64,000 nt of DNA from Sideroxydans sp. (GTDB lineage Bacteria > Pseudomonadota > Gammaproteobacteria > Burkholderiales > Gallionellaceae): NCBI GenBank assembly GCA_013791855.1, contig VMTA01000021.1, forward strand, positions 1-64,000. The letters run 5' to 3'. This document shows, in pieces, positions 1-8,591 of the stretch. The position numbers were made by a program, and so were the translations under genes. Numbering within the stretch: position 1 is the first letter of the stretch; every line of letters begins with the position of its first letter. Under the pieces are notes generated by a model. The model saw nothing but the letters and a program-made list of their open reading frames with translations, was not told the DNA's origin and ran no database searches.

Positions 1-497
1 AGGCATCCATGTGTTCGAAGCGGGTGTAGGGGAAGCCGGTGCCGATCAGGCTGTCTGCCAGTTCTTTGCGCTTGCTCACACGCAGGCGCTTGTCGTTGAG
101 GAACGCTCCGCTACCGCGCGTGGCAGTGAACAGGTCGTTGCTGGTCGGGTCGTACACCACAGCCTGGGTCAGCACGCCGTTGTGTTGCAGCGCGATGGAG
201 ACGGCGTACTGCGGAACGCCATGCAGGAAGTTGGTTGTGCCGTCGAGCGGATCGATGATCCACACGTATTCCGACTCGCCTTGGGCGCCGCCTTCCTCTG
301 CTAGAATCGCATGGGTCGGATAGGCCTGTAACAAGGTCTCGACGATGGTGCGCTCGGCGGCGCGATCCACTTCGCTGACGTAATCCGCATGGGATTTTTT
401 GGTCACGGTGAGGTGATCGATGTTGTCGGCGGCGCGATGGATCAGATTGCCGGCGCGACGCGCGGCCTTCACCGCGATGTTGAGCATGGGGTGCATA
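1..497 (-). CDS. suhB: Inositol-1-monophosphatase, partial (C-terminus outside window)
   Basis: Reading the minus strand from the ATG at 497-495 gives [20 protein letters not shown], then a continuous frame to the window edge (about 165 codons). The IMPase metal-binding signatures are visible: EEGGAQGES, then [15 protein letters not shown]. The family hydrolyses inositol monophosphate and related sugar phosphates in the cytoplasm; in E. coli SuhB also joins rRNA antitermination complexes. The gene is divergent from trmJ with only 61 bp between starts, the usual suhB/trmJ arrangement of betaproteobacteria. The catalytic C-terminal part is missing only because the window ends. Confidence 0.93.
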
Positions 498-558
498 TCA
501 GTACGACCTTTTTAATGAGCTGGGGAAATCCGGCCCGCATTTTAGTTGGTATTGCCTT

Positions 559-1323
559 TTGAATAAACCTAATCCTTTAAGTAATGTTCGTGTGGTGCTC
601 AGCCATACCTCCCATCCGGGCAATATCGGCGCGGCGGCGCGGGCGATGAAGGTCATGGGATTGAGCCGTCTTTACCTCATCAATCCGCGTTTCTTCCCCG
701 ATGCACAGGCCAGTGCCATGGCTTCCGGGGCGGACGATATCCTTGAGAATGCCGTGGTTTGCGGCTCCATTGACGAGGCTTTGCAGGGCGTGGTGTACAC
801 CGTAGCGATGACGGCGCGCCTGCGCGATATCTCCATCGAGGTGCAGACGCCGCGCGAGGCGGCGCCGCAGGTGATGCAGGAAGCGTCGGCCGGGCCGGTG
901 GCTTTGCTGTTCGGCACCGAGATGTCCGGTCTGACCAATGACGAGATGGGCCGTGCCCAGCTGGGCGTGAACATCCCGGCCAATCCCGAGTTCTCTTCGC
1001 TCAACGTGGCGTCCGCCGTGCAGTTGATGGCTTATGAGTTGAGCGTGGCGGCATCTTCATTCCAACCCGCCTTGCCGGAGATCAACCCGGCGACGCATGA
1101 ACGCGTGGAAGGCCTGTACGAACATCTTGAAAAGACGCTGGGCGAGATCGGCTTCTTCACCACGCAGAACCCGGAGCGATTGATGCGCCGTCTGCGCCGC
1201 TTGTTCTCGCGCACGCGGCTGGAAGATGAGGAGGTCAACCTGCTGCGCGGTATCCTGAGCGTGACGACCGAGTACAATGCGCGCCTCAGGAAGCGTTATC
1301 AGGAAGAGCATCCAGATGTTTAA
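559..1323 (+). CDS. trmJ: tRNA (cytidine/uridine-32-2'-O)-methyltransferase TrmJ
   Basis: SpoU/TrmH-family methyltransferase (SPOUT fold) that 2'-O-methylates position 32 of the tRNA anticodon loop. The 254-residue protein opens with [20 protein letters not shown] (SPOUT motif 1) and has the SAM-binding knot [11 protein letters not shown] and the motif-3 stretch [20 protein letters not shown]. The C-terminal extension with an Arg-rich helix ([20 protein letters not shown]) is typical of TrmJ. The start is TTG at 559, since no ATG lies ahead of the conserved N-terminus. The 3' end overlaps cysE by 8 bp, so the two are probably translationally coupled. Confidence 0.93.
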   Translation: MNKPNPLSNVRVVLSHTSHPGNIGAAARAMKVMGLSRLYLINPRFFPDAQASAMASGADDILENAVVCGSIDEALQGVVYTVAMTARLRDISIEVQTPREAAPQVMQEASAGPVALLFGTEMSGLTNDEMGRAQLGVNIPANPEFSSLNVASAVQLMAYELSVAASSFQPALPEINPATHERVEGLYEHLEKTLGEIGFFTTQNPERLMRRLRRLFSRTRLEDEEVNLLRGILSVTTEYNARLRKRYQEEHPDV

Positions 1324-2044
1324 GAATATCCGTGAAGACATCGCCAGCGTATTCGCCCGCGATCCCGCCGCCCGCACCACGTTCGAGGTGCTGACCTGCT
1401 ATCCGGGGCTGCACGCGCGCATCTTCCATCGTCTTTCCAATACCTTGTGGCATGCCGGCCTGAAATGGATGGCACGCTTCGTTTCGCATTTCGCACGCTG
1501 GTTCACCGGTATCGAGATCCATCCCGGCGCGACCATCGGCCGCCGTTTCTTCATCGACCACGGTATGGGTGTGGTGATCGGCGAGACGGCCGACATCGGT
1601 GACGATGTGACGCTGTATCACGGTGTGACGCTGGGCGGTACCTCGTGGAAAGAAGGCAAGCGCCACCCGACATTGGGTAACGGCGTAGTGGTGGGTGCGG
1701 GGGCCAAGATTCTCGGTCCCATCCATATCGGTGCGAACGCCAAGATCGGCTCCAACGCCGTGGTGGTGAAAGATGTGCCGGCCGGAGCGACGGCGGCGGG
1801 AATCCCGGCGCGTGTGCTGGATGACGCGAAAAAAACCACTGGATTCAACGCCTACGGCATCAGCTCTGACCAGAACGACCCGGTTGCCAAGGCCCTGCAT
1901 GGTTTGATCGGTCACAGCGTCACGGTCGATCAGCGTATCGAGCATATTCTTCAACAATTAGAGAAGCTTGGCGTGCGTATGGAAGACGAGCAGGCGACCG
2001 CCGACAAGTTCGATCCGAACTACCTGAACAAGATAGTTGATTAA
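1316..2044 (+). CDS. cysE: Serine O-acetyltransferase
   Basis: Transfers acetyl from acetyl-CoA to L-serine, the first step of cysteine synthesis in the cytoplasm. It has an N-terminal helical region ([20 protein letters not shown]) and then a left-handed beta-helix of hexapeptide repeats with the catalytic region [20 protein letters not shown] and YHGVTLGG. I chose the ATG at 1316 because it gives the conserved CysE N-terminus; an upstream in-frame codon at 1277 would only add residues lying inside trmJ. At 242 residues it is the short form. Its position just before iscR ties cysteine supply to Fe-S cluster synthesis, whose sulfur comes from cysteine via IscS. The last codons carry the iscR operator. 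Confidence 0.95.
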   Translation: MFKNIREDIASVFARDPAARTTFEVLTCYPGLHARIFHRLSNTLWHAGLKWMARFVSHFARWFTGIEIHPGATIGRRFFIDHGMGVVIGETADIGDDVTLYHGVTLGGTSWKEGKRHPTLGNGVVVGAGAKILGPIHIGANAKIGSNAVVVKDVPAGATAAGIPARVLDDAKKTTGFNAYGISSDQNDPVAKALHGLIGHSVTVDQRIEHILQQLEKLGVRMEDEQATADKFDPNYLNKIVD

Positions 2045-2065
2045 AACTCTCGGGTATCCTATGAT
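2033..2065 (+). promoter_or_regulatory. iscR promoter with type 1 IscR operator
   Basis: Positions 2033-2057 match the 25-bp E. coli type 1 IscR consensus at 22 of 25 positions by my hand alignment (left arm ATAGTTGATT, right end CTCGGGTAT). A sigma-70-like promoter overlaps it: -35 TTGATT at 2037-2042 and -10 TATGAT at 2060-2065, 17 bp apart. The operator covers the -35 and spacer, which fits autorepression by [2Fe-2S]-IscR. It also overlaps the last three codons and stop of cysE (2042-2044). Confidence 0.8.
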
Positions 2066-2142
2066 TCTTTTCAGAGGGGGTCATTTCATTGCGGTGGGAT
2101 GGCTTGAGCGAGTAGGTCTGACATTCTGAGGAGAGAAACAAC

Positions 2143-2613
2143 ATGCGCCTGACAACTAAAGGACGTTTCGCAGTAACGGCAATGGTCGATCTGACCCAGC
2201 GCGGCGGCAAAGGCCCGGTCACACTGGCTGCAATCAGCGAACGCCAGCAGATCTCGCTGTCGTATCTGGAACAATTGTTCGCCAAGCTGCGCAAGAACAA
2301 CGTGGTCGCCAGCGTGCGCGGCCCGGGCGGCGGTTACTGTCTGGCGCGCCCCGCCAGCAAGATCACCATCGCCGACATCGTGGTGGCAGTGGATGAACCG
2401 CTGGATGCCACCAACTGTGACCGTCAAGGCAACTGCAAGGATGGCAAGCCCTGTTCCACGCACGACCTGTGGTTCGGTTTGAGCGAGCGCATCTATGAAT
2501 ACCTGCAACAAGTCAATCTGCAACAGCTGGCCGACGGCGAACTGAGCAAGAAAGACGAAGGATCTCCGATCCGCATGACGCGCGGGGCAACTTCGGCGAC
2601 TGCAGCTGTCTGA
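2143..2613 (+). CDS. iscR: Rrf2-family Fe-S cluster regulator IscR
   Basis: Cytoplasmic [2Fe-2S] transcription factor that represses the isc operon when cluster supply is adequate. The N-terminal winged helix ([17 protein letters not shown] ... [29 protein letters not shown]) is canonical. The cluster ligands Cys92, Cys98, Cys104 and His107 fall at exactly the E. coli numbering ([20 protein letters not shown]). The 156-residue length is normal. It is first in iscRSUA-hscBA-fdx-iscX, 22 bp before iscS, and is preceded by a good operator/promoter. Confidence 0.97.
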   Translation: MRLTTKGRFAVTAMVDLTQRGGKGPVTLAAISERQQISLSYLEQLFAKLRKNNVVASVRGPGGGYCLARPASKITIADIVVAVDEPLDATNCDRQGNCKDGKPCSTHDLWFGLSERIYEYLQQVNLQQLADGELSKKDEGSPIRMTRGATSATAAV

Positions 2614-2635
2614 TATCAAAAAGGAAGCTAAACCC

Positions 2636-3844
2636 ATGCAACTGCCTATCTACATGGATTACTCGGCCACCACACCGGTAGACCCGCGCGTGGCCGAGGC
2701 CATGATCCCCTACCTGACCGAGAAGTTCGGCAACCCGGCTTCGCGCTCGCACTCCTTCGGCTGGACGGCGGATGAGGCGGTTGAGCGTGCACGTGCACAG
2801 GTGGCAGCCTTGGTGAACGCCGACCCGAAAGAGATCGTGTGGACTTCAGGCGCGACCGAGTCGAACAACCTCGCCATCAAGGGCGCGGCACATTTCTACC
2901 AGGATAAGGGCAAGCACATCGTGACCGTGATGACCGAGCACAAGGCTGTGCTCGACACCGTGCGCGAACTGGAGCGGCAGGGGTTCTCCGCAACCTATCT
3001 CGATCCCGAGCCGAACGGCCTGATCGATCTGGAAAAACTGAAAGCGGCACTGCGTCCCGATACCATCATCGTCTCGGTGATGCTGGTCAACAACGAGATC
3101 GGCGTGGTGCAGGACATCGAAGCCATCGGCGAACTGTGCCGCAGCAAAGGCATCCTGTTCCATGTGGATGCGGCTCAAGCCACTGGCAAGGTCGGCATCG
3201 ACCTGCAGAAGCTGAAGGTCGACCTGATGAGTTTCTCCGCGCACAAGACCTACGGCCCCAAGGGCATCGGTGCCTTGTACGTGCAGCGCAAACCGCGCGT
3301 GCGTCTGGAAGCGCAGATGCACGGTGGCGGTCACGAGCGCGGTTTCCGTTCCGGCACACTGGCGACACACCAGATAGTCGGCATGGGCGAAGCGTTCCGC
3401 ATCGCACAGGAAGAGATGGCCGCCGAGAACGAACGCATCCGCATGTTGCGCGACCGTCTGTGGGCGGGCCTGTCCAGCATGGAAGAGGTCTATCTGAACG
3501 GCGACATGGAAGCGCGCGTGCCGCACAACCTGAACGTCAGCTTCAACTTCGTCGAAGGCGAATCGCTGATCATGGCGGTGAAAGATGTGGCGGTATCCAG
3601 CGGCTCGGCCTGTACCTCGGCCAGTCTGGAACCTTCCTACGTATTGCGCGCCCTTGGGCGTAACGACGAACTGGCACACAGCTCCATCCGTTTTACCGTG
3701 GGACGTTTTACCACTGTGGAAGAAGTGGATTATGTAGTGAAGCTATTGCAGGACAAGATCGCCAAACTACGTGACCTATCCCCCTTATGGGATATGTACA
3801 AAGATGGCATCGACCTGAATACTATCGAGTGGGCGGCACATTAG
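2636..3844 (+). CDS. iscS: Cysteine desulfurase IscS
   Basis: PLP-dependent enzyme that removes sulfur from L-cysteine and passes it as a persulfide to IscU and other acceptors. Visible hallmarks are the N-terminus [18 protein letters not shown], the PLP-lysine region [18 protein letters not shown] and the mobile-loop catalytic cysteine in [20 protein letters not shown]. The C-terminus ending in LNTIEWAAH resembles the IscU-contacting tail of E. coli IscS. The length of 402 residues is standard. RBS AAGGAAG precedes the ATG. A 125-bp structured spacer separates it from iscU. Confidence 0.97.
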   Translation: MQLPIYMDYSATTPVDPRVAEAMIPYLTEKFGNPASRSHSFGWTADEAVERARAQVAALVNADPKEIVWTSGATESNNLAIKGAAHFYQDKGKHIVTVMTEHKAVLDTVRELERQGFSATYLDPEPNGLIDLEKLKAALRPDTIIVSVMLVNNEIGVVQDIEAIGELCRSKGILFHVDAAQATGKVGIDLQKLKVDLMSFSAHKTYGPKGIGALYVQRKPRVRLEAQMHGGGHERGFRSGTLATHQIVGMGEAFRIAQEEMAAENERIRMLRDRLWAGLSSMEEVYLNGDMEARVPHNLNVSFNFVEGESLIMAVKDVAVSSGSACTSASLEPSYVLRALGRNDELAHSSIRFTVGRFTTVEEVDYVVKLLQDKIAKLRDLSPLWDMYKDGIDLNTIEWAAH

Positions 3845-3855
3845 AGGACTGCCCT

Positions 3856-3933
3856 TTGTCTGCCTGGCTGCGTTGTCGGGTTGCTTGTTTGCTAGAGTAA
3901 ACGGCGCAGCCCTCCGCCTTGCCAGACAGGCAA
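3856..3933 (+). other. Structured iscS-iscU intercistronic spacer
   Basis: The 125-bp gap after iscS contains two nested, partly competing stems. The outer stem is 3856-3868 with 3921-3933 (12 of 13 pairs counting one G-U). The inner stem is 3866-3872 (GGCTGCG) with 3905-3911 (CGCAGCC), with a small GTTT/AAAC hairpin in the loop. There is no T-tract, so it does not look like a terminator. It may affect differential stability or translation of iscS and iscUA; this is inference only. Confidence 0.45.
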
Positions 3934-3969
3934 ATCATCAGTTCTCTGAAGAAACTTAAGGAGCACAAA

Positions 3970-4386
3970 ATGGCATACAGCGAAAAAGTACTGGATCACT
4001 ACGAGAACCCGCGCAACGTCGGGTCCATGAACAAGGACGACGAGATGGTCGGCACTGGCATGGTCGGTGCACCGGCTTGCGGCGACGTGATGAAGTTGCA
4101 GATCAAGGTGGGCAAGGACGGCGTGATCGAAGATGCGAAGTTCAAGACCTATGGTTGCGGTTCGGCCATCGCGTCGAGCTCGCTGGTGACCGAGTGGGTC
4201 AAGGGCAAGACCGTCGATCAGGCGCTCGCCATCAAGAACACGCACATCGCCGAAGAACTGGCATTGCCGCCGGTGAAGATCCACTGCTCCATCCTCGCGG
4301 AAGACGCGATCAAGGCGGCCGTGGCGGACTACAAGGCCAAGCACGGCGCGAACGTCGAAGCAGCGGCCTGCAACGCGAACAAGTAG
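3970..4386 (+). CDS. iscU: Fe-S cluster scaffold IscU
   Basis: Scaffold on which [2Fe-2S] and [4Fe-4S] clusters are built from IscS-derived sulfur. The three ligand cysteines are in GAPACGDVMKLQIK, FKTYGCGSAIASS and KIHCSILAEDAI, and the HscA-binding LPPVK motif precedes the last one. The ATG at 3970 is preceded by AAGGAG with 6-nt spacing and gives MAYSEKVLDHYENPRNVGSM, the typical N-terminus. The length is 138 residues. It is followed by iscA after 9 bp. Confidence 0.97.
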   Translation: MAYSEKVLDHYENPRNVGSMNKDDEMVGTGMVGAPACGDVMKLQIKVGKDGVIEDAKFKTYGCGSAIASSSLVTEWVKGKTVDQALAIKNTHIAEELALPPVKIHCSILAEDAIKAAVADYKAKHGANVEAAACNANK

Positions 4387-4395
4387 GAGTTGAAG

Positions 4396-4719
4396 ATGAG
4401 CATCTCGTTGACTGAGAACGCGGCCAAACATGTGCAGAATTTTTTGGTCAAGCGCGGCAAGGGCGTTGGCCTGCGCATCGGTGTGCGCACCAGCGGCTGT
4501 TCCGGCATGGCATACAAGCTGGAATTCGCCGATGCGGCAGAGGGCGATGACCTGCAGTTCGTCAGCAACGGCGTGACCGTGCTGGTCGATCCGCAAAGCC
4601 TGCCGTACATCGACGGCATGGAACTGGACTACACGCGCGAAGGTTTGAACGAAGGCTTCAAATTCAACAATCCGAACGTGAAGGATGCGTGCGGGTGTGG
4701 AGAAAGCTTTACAGTGTGA
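4396..4719 (+). CDS. iscA: A-type Fe-S carrier IscA
   Basis: HesB/IscA family carrier that delivers clusters (chiefly [4Fe-4S]) to apoproteins. The conserved cysteines are in [14 protein letters not shown] and at the C-terminus [11 protein letters not shown]. The 107-residue length equals that of E. coli IscA. I chose ATG 4396, which sits 6 nt after GGAG; a TTG six bases upstream is less likely. Its stop overlaps the hscB start by one base (TGATG). Confidence 0.96.
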   Translation: MSISLTENAAKHVQNFLVKRGKGVGLRIGVRTSGCSGMAYKLEFADAAEGDDLQFVSNGVTVLVDPQSLPYIDGMELDYTREGLNEGFKFNNPNVKDACGCGESFTV

Positions 4720-5261
4720 TGAGCGCGCCGGCAGTCGATCTCCAGCAAGACTTCTTCACCATTTTCTCACTTCCCCGCAGCTTCCTGCTCGATAACGCCG
4801 CGCTCGACCAGCGCTATCGCGAGCTGCAATCGCAAGTCCATCCCGACAAGTTCTCCCACCTCTCCGATGCAGAGAAGCGTCTGTCCATGCAATGGGCGAC
4901 GCGCGTCAACGAGGGTTACCAGACCCTGCGCGATCCGCTCAAACGCGGCCGCTATCTGCTGACGCTGCATGGTGTCGACACGCAGGAAGAGAACAACACC
5001 GCGATGCCGATGGATTTCCTGATGCAGCAGATGGAATGGCGCGAAGGCTTGCAGGACGCTATCGCCGCCAAGGACATCGATGCGCTGGATGTATTGGCCG
5101 ACACGGCACGCAACGAGACGCGTAACTTGCAACAGCAGCTGGCCGAACAACTCGACACCACACATGAGTTCGTCGCCGCTGCCGGCACTGTGCGAAAATT
5201 GCGCTTCCTTGAAAAACTGGCTGAAGAGATCGCTGACGCCTACGACGAGCTGGATTCCTGA
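4719..5261 (+). CDS. hscB: Fe-S assembly J-protein HscB
   Basis: Type III J-domain co-chaperone that brings IscU to HscA and stimulates its ATPase. The J-domain (residues about 8-80) includes the HPD signature in [17 protein letters not shown]. The C-terminal helical bundle (about residues 95-175) is the IscU-binding part. The ATG at 4719 overlaps the iscA stop, and the resulting length of 180 residues is close to the usual 170-175. The next gene, hscA, starts 2 bp after the stop. Confidence 0.95.
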   Translation: MSAPAVDLQQDFFTIFSLPRSFLLDNAALDQRYRELQSQVHPDKFSHLSDAEKRLSMQWATRVNEGYQTLRDPLKRGRYLLTLHGVDTQEENNTAMPMDFLMQQMEWREGLQDAIAAKDIDALDVLADTARNETRNLQQQLAEQLDTTHEFVAAAGTVRKLRFLEKLAEEIADAYDELDS

Positions 5262-5263
5262 AC

Positions 5264-7129
5264 ATGGCATTGCTGCAAATCTCCGAGCCGGGTCTTTCCG
5301 CCGCACCGCACCAGCATCGACTGGCGGTCGGCATAGACCTCGGCACCACCAACTCACTCGTTGCCACCGTGCGCAACGGCATCAGCGTGGTGCTCAACGA
5401 TGATGAAGGCAGCGCATTGCTGCCATCGGTCGTGCGTTATCTGGCCGATGGCTCGCTGCAAGTCGGCATGGCTGCACAAGCCGTGCAGAGCGAAGACCCG
5501 CAAAACACCATCGTGTCGGTGAAGCGTTTCATGGGGCGCGGCCTGAAGGATGTCGGCGATGTGGTCGATCTCCCTTACCGTTTCGTGGATACGCCCGGCA
5601 TGCTGCAACTGCGTACTGCGGGCGGCGTGAAAAGCCCGGTTGAAGTCTCAGCCGAGATCCTGAAAGTGTTGCGCGACCGTGCCGAACGTTCGCTGGGCGG
5701 CGAGCTGGTTGGCGCGGTGATCACCGTGCCAGCCTATTTCGACGATGCGCAGCGTCAAGCCACCAAGGATGCAGCCAAGCTGGCCGGTCTGAATGTGTTG
5801 CGCCTGTTGAACGAACCGACCGCAGCGGCTATCGCCTACGGTCTGGATAACGCCTCGGAAGGTGTGTACGCGGTGTACGACCTCGGTGGCGGCACTTTCG
5901 ATATCTCCATCCTGCGTCTGTCCAAGGGCGTGTTCGAAGTGTTGGCGACCAACGGCGATTCGGCACTGGGAGGCGACGATTTCGACCAGCGCATCTATTG
6001 CTGGATACTGGAGCAGGCCGGGCTGTCGCAGCTCGGCGTCAACGATGTGCGCCTGTTGCTGACCCATGCGCGCACCGCCAAGGAACAACTGACCGACAAC
6101 TTGCAGGCGCAGATCACCGCCGTGTTGAGTGGTGGCGAACTGGTGGACGTGACGCTGACGCGCGATACGTTCTATGACATGACCAAGAACCTGCTGGCGC
6201 GCACCATGCAGCCGACGCGCAAAGCTTTGCGAGATGCCGGGCTGGGGGTGGACGAAGTGCAGGGCGTGGTGATGGTGGGCGGCTCCACGCGCATGCCGCA
6301 GGTGCAACGCGCCGTGGCCGAATATTTCAAGCAGACCCCGCTGACCAACCTCGACCCGGACAAGGTGGTGGCGCTGGGCGCGGCCATCCAGGCCAACGTG
6401 CTGGCGGGCAACCGCAGTGCCGACGACTGGCTGCTGCTGGACGTGATCCCGCTGTCACTCGGCATCGAGACCATGGGCGGTCTGACCGAAAAGATCATCC
6501 CGCGCAACAGCACCATCCCCACCGCGCGCGCGCAGGAATTCACCACCTACAAAGACGGCCAGACCGCGATGAGCATCCACGTGATGCAGGGCGAGCGCGA
6601 ACTGGTGAGCGATTGCCGCTCGCTGGCGCAGTTCGAGTTACGCGGCATCCCGCCCATGGTGGCCGGTGCGGCGCGCATCCGCGTCACCTTCCAGGTGGAT
6701 GCGGACGGCTTGTTGAGCGTGTCCGCACGCGAGATGATCAGCGGCCACGAATCCAGCATCGCGGTGAAACCTTCCTACGGTCTCTCCGACGAAGAGATCA
6801 CGCAGATGCTGAAAGACTCCGCGCAGCATGCGAAGGATGACATGCAAGCGCGTGCCCTGCGCGAACAACAGGTCGAGGCGCGCCAGTTGCTGGAAGCGGT
6901 GGAAGCCGCACTGCAGGAGGATGGCGACTTGCTCGATGCCGATGCCAAGGCAGCCATCCGCGCCAGCATGGAAGGCGTGCGTTTCCTGCTGGAAGGTGAA
7001 GACCAGACCCCGATCAAGCGTGCGGTGGAAGCACTGAATCAGGCGACGTTGCCGTTCGCACAAGCACGCATGGACAAGAGCGTGTCGGGTGCGTTAAAAG
7101 GACACAAGATGTCCGACCTGGAAAGTTGA
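5264..7129 (+). CDS. hscA: Hsp70-type Fe-S chaperone HscA
   Basis: Specialised Hsp70 that binds the LPPVK motif of IscU and drives cluster transfer with ATP hydrolysis. The nucleotide-binding domain runs from [16 protein letters not shown] (residue about 22) through [14 protein letters not shown] and [14 protein letters not shown]. The substrate-binding domain and helical lid follow (residues about 390-620). The 621-residue length is near E. coli HscA (616). It lies directly between hscB and fdx. Confidence 0.97.
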   Translation: MALLQISEPGLSAAPHQHRLAVGIDLGTTNSLVATVRNGISVVLNDDEGSALLPSVVRYLADGSLQVGMAAQAVQSEDPQNTIVSVKRFMGRGLKDVGDVVDLPYRFVDTPGMLQLRTAGGVKSPVEVSAEILKVLRDRAERSLGGELVGAVITVPAYFDDAQRQATKDAAKLAGLNVLRLLNEPTAAAIAYGLDNASEGVYAVYDLGGGTFDISILRLSKGVFEVLATNGDSALGGDDFDQRIYCWILEQAGLSQLGVNDVRLLLTHARTAKEQLTDNLQAQITAVLSGGELVDVTLTRDTFYDMTKNLLARTMQPTRKALRDAGLGVDEVQGVVMVGGSTRMPQVQRAVAEYFKQTPLTNLDPDKVVALGAAIQANVLAGNRSADDWLLLDVIPLSLGIETMGGLTEKIIPRNSTIPTARAQEFTTYKDGQTAMSIHVMQGERELVSDCRSLAQFELRGIPPMVAGAARIRVTFQVDADGLLSVSAREMISGHESSIAVKPSYGLSDEEITQMLKDSAQHAKDDMQARALREQQVEARQLLEAVEAALQEDGDLLDADAKAAIRASMEGVRFLLEGEDQTPIKRAVEALNQATLPFAQARMDKSVSGALKGHKMSDLES

Positions 7130-7130
7130 T

Positions 7131-7475
7131 ATGACTCAAATCATTGTATTGCCCCATGAAGAACTCTGCCCCAAGGGCACCCTGTTTGACGCTGCGCCCG
7201 GCACCTCCATCTGCGACGCCTTGCTGGAGAACGGCATCGAGATCGAACATGCCTGCGAAAAATCCTGCGCCTGCACGACCTGCCACGTCATCGTGCGCGA
7301 AGGTTTCAACAGCCTGGAAGAAGCGACCGAGCTGGAAGAGGATATGCTGGACAAAGCCTGGGGGCTGGAAGGTAACTCTCGTTTGAGCTGTCAGGCCATC
7401 GTCGCCGATGCACCGCTGGTGGTCGAGATTCCCAAGTACTCCATCAATATGGCGAAAGAAGGTGGGCACAAATGA
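7131..7475 (+). CDS. fdx: ISC [2Fe-2S] ferredoxin
   Basis: Adrenodoxin-type ferredoxin that supplies electrons during ISC cluster assembly. The cluster ligands follow the C-x5-C-x2-C spacing in HACEKSCACTTCHVIV, with the fourth cysteine in SRLSCQAIV. It is 114 residues long, starts 1 bp after the hscA stop and overlaps iscX by 4 bp (ATGA), so it is in the same operon. Confidence 0.96.
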   Translation: MTQIIVLPHEELCPKGTLFDAAPGTSICDALLENGIEIEHACEKSCACTTCHVIVREGFNSLEEATELEEDMLDKAWGLEGNSRLSCQAIVADAPLVVEIPKYSINMAKEGGHK

Positions 7476-7666
7476 AATGGATAGATGTGCGCGACATCGC
7501 GATCGCGCTGACCGAGAAACATCCCGATGTCGACCCGCTCAAAGTGAACTTCGTCGACCTGCATAACTACGTGGTCGAATTGGACGGTTTCGACGACGAC
7601 CACAGCCGCGGCGGCGAGAAGGTGCTGGAAGCCATTCAGACTACGTGGATCGAAGAGGCGGAATGA
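7472..7666 (+). CDS. iscX: Fe-S assembly protein IscX
   Basis: Small acidic protein (64 residues) that binds IscS and iron and modulates cluster assembly, competing with frataxin CyaY. The family pattern MKWIDVRDIAIALTEKHPDV, then VNFVDLHNYVVELDGF, is clear. Start and stop overlap fdx and dsbB by 4 bp each. Confidence 0.95.
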   Translation: MKWIDVRDIAIALTEKHPDVDPLKVNFVDLHNYVVELDGFDDDHSRGGEKVLEAIQTTWIEEAE

Positions 7667-8187
7667 TGCTGCAACGCCTCAACGCACTTTCCAATCGCTG
7701 GCTGTTCCTGATCGGTGCCGTGGTGGTAGCCGGGTTGTTCAGTGCGGCGATGGTTCTGCAATACGTGCTGCGCGAGGAGCCGTGCCCGCTGTGCATGTTG
7801 CAACGTGTGATCTTCATTGTCATCGGTGTGCTGTTCTTCATGGCGGCCTTGCATCATCCGCTGCGCCTCGGCGCGCGCATCTACTCCGGCCTGATCGCCT
7901 TGTTCGCGCTGGGCGGCGTGGCCACCGCCTCGCGCCATATCTGGTTGCAGAACCTGCCCAAGGATCAAGTGCCCGCCTGCGGTCCCGGCCTCGATTACAT
8001 GTTGCAGAACTTTCCTTTGGCCGAAGTGTGGCAGGAGCTGATGCACGGCTCCGGCGAATGCGCGGAGAAAGGCTGGACTTTCCTCACCCTCGGCATCCCC
8101 GAGTGGTCGCTCATCTGGTACGTGCTGCTCGGCGCGTGGGCCATCTACATCGCCATGAAAAAACCGCCCGCAGGCGGTTCATTCTGA
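7663..8187 (+). CDS. dsbB: Disulfide bond formation protein B (quinone-linked DsbA oxidase)
   Basis: Inner-membrane protein that reoxidises DsbA and passes electrons to quinone. There are four membrane spans. The first periplasmic loop holds the redox pair CPLC (EEPCPLCMLQRVIF) and the second loop holds the distal pair (PACGPGLDY ... GSGECAEKGW). I chose ATG 7663, which overlaps the iscX stop; the following codon is also ATG. Its position at the end of the isc operon is unusual relative to E. coli. It is followed by a terminator. Confidence 0.9.
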   Translation: MMLQRLNALSNRWLFLIGAVVVAGLFSAAMVLQYVLREEPCPLCMLQRVIFIVIGVLFFMAALHHPLRLGARIYSGLIALFALGGVATASRHIWLQNLPKDQVPACGPGLDYMLQNFPLAEVWQELMHGSGECAEKGWTFLTLGIPEWSLIWYVLLGAWAIYIAMKKPPAGGSF

Positions 8188-8196
8188 TTCAAGACA

Positions 8197-8223
8197 GGGC
8201 GCCGAATGGTGCCCTTTTTATTT
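8197..8223 (+). terminator. Rho-independent terminator after dsbB
   Basis: A 7-bp stem, GGGCGCC (8197-8203) with GGTGCCC (8208-8214), one G-U pair and a GAAT loop, is followed by TTTTTATTT. It ends the long trmJ/cysE-isc-dsbB transcription unit. Confidence 0.8.
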
Positions 8224-8233
8224 ATGAGCAACC

Positions 8234-8268
8234 GTAGGATGGGTGGAGCGTAGCGATACCCATCCTGC
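8234..8268. repeat. GTAGGATGGGT-type intergenic hairpin repeat
   Basis: Stem AGGATGGGT (8236-8244) pairs perfectly with ACCCATCCT (8258-8266) around a 13-base loop. The wording (GTAGGATGGGTGGAGCG ... GATACCCATCC) resembles a short dispersed intergenic repeat that I recall from many proteobacterial genomes. Only one copy is in this window. Confidence 0.55.
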
Positions 8269-8303
8269 GCGCTTGCCTAAGCGAAACGCGGCAATCGGCC
8301 GTC

Positions 8304-8528
8304 TCAAACAGTAACCTTCGCCACCACCCTCCTTACGAACGGCGCGACGAACAGCACAGTAGGGAAGGCGATGGGCCAGGCGGTGGCGAAGCCTTTGAAC
8401 CAGCGCGCGAAGAACTCAGGGTCGTAGCCCTGATTGATGAGTACCACGGTGGCAGAGATGATGCTCACCATGATGAGCGAGAGCAGGGCGCCGAACAGGA
8501 TGTGGCTATAACGGGCGGGTATCTTCAT
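8304..8528 (-). CDS. DUF2798 small membrane protein
   Basis: A 74-residue protein, MKIPARYSHILFGALLSLIM..., with two predicted membrane spans (about residues 10-32 and 45-67) and the GYDPEFFARWFKGFATAWPIAFP pattern of DUF2798. The ATG at 8528 has AAGGAAAG upstream. The function of the family is not known to me. It lies downstream of the hybrid kinase gene on the opposite strand from isc. Confidence 0.75.
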   Translation of the reverse strand: MKIPARYSHILFGALLSLIMVSIISATVVLINQGYDPEFFARWFKGFATAWPIAFPTVLFVAPFVRRVVAKVTV

Positions 8529-8591
8529 TGTTGCGCTTTCCTTGTTTCCAACATTCAAATGAGTCGAGCGGCTGTCAGGAGGTCGATAGCT

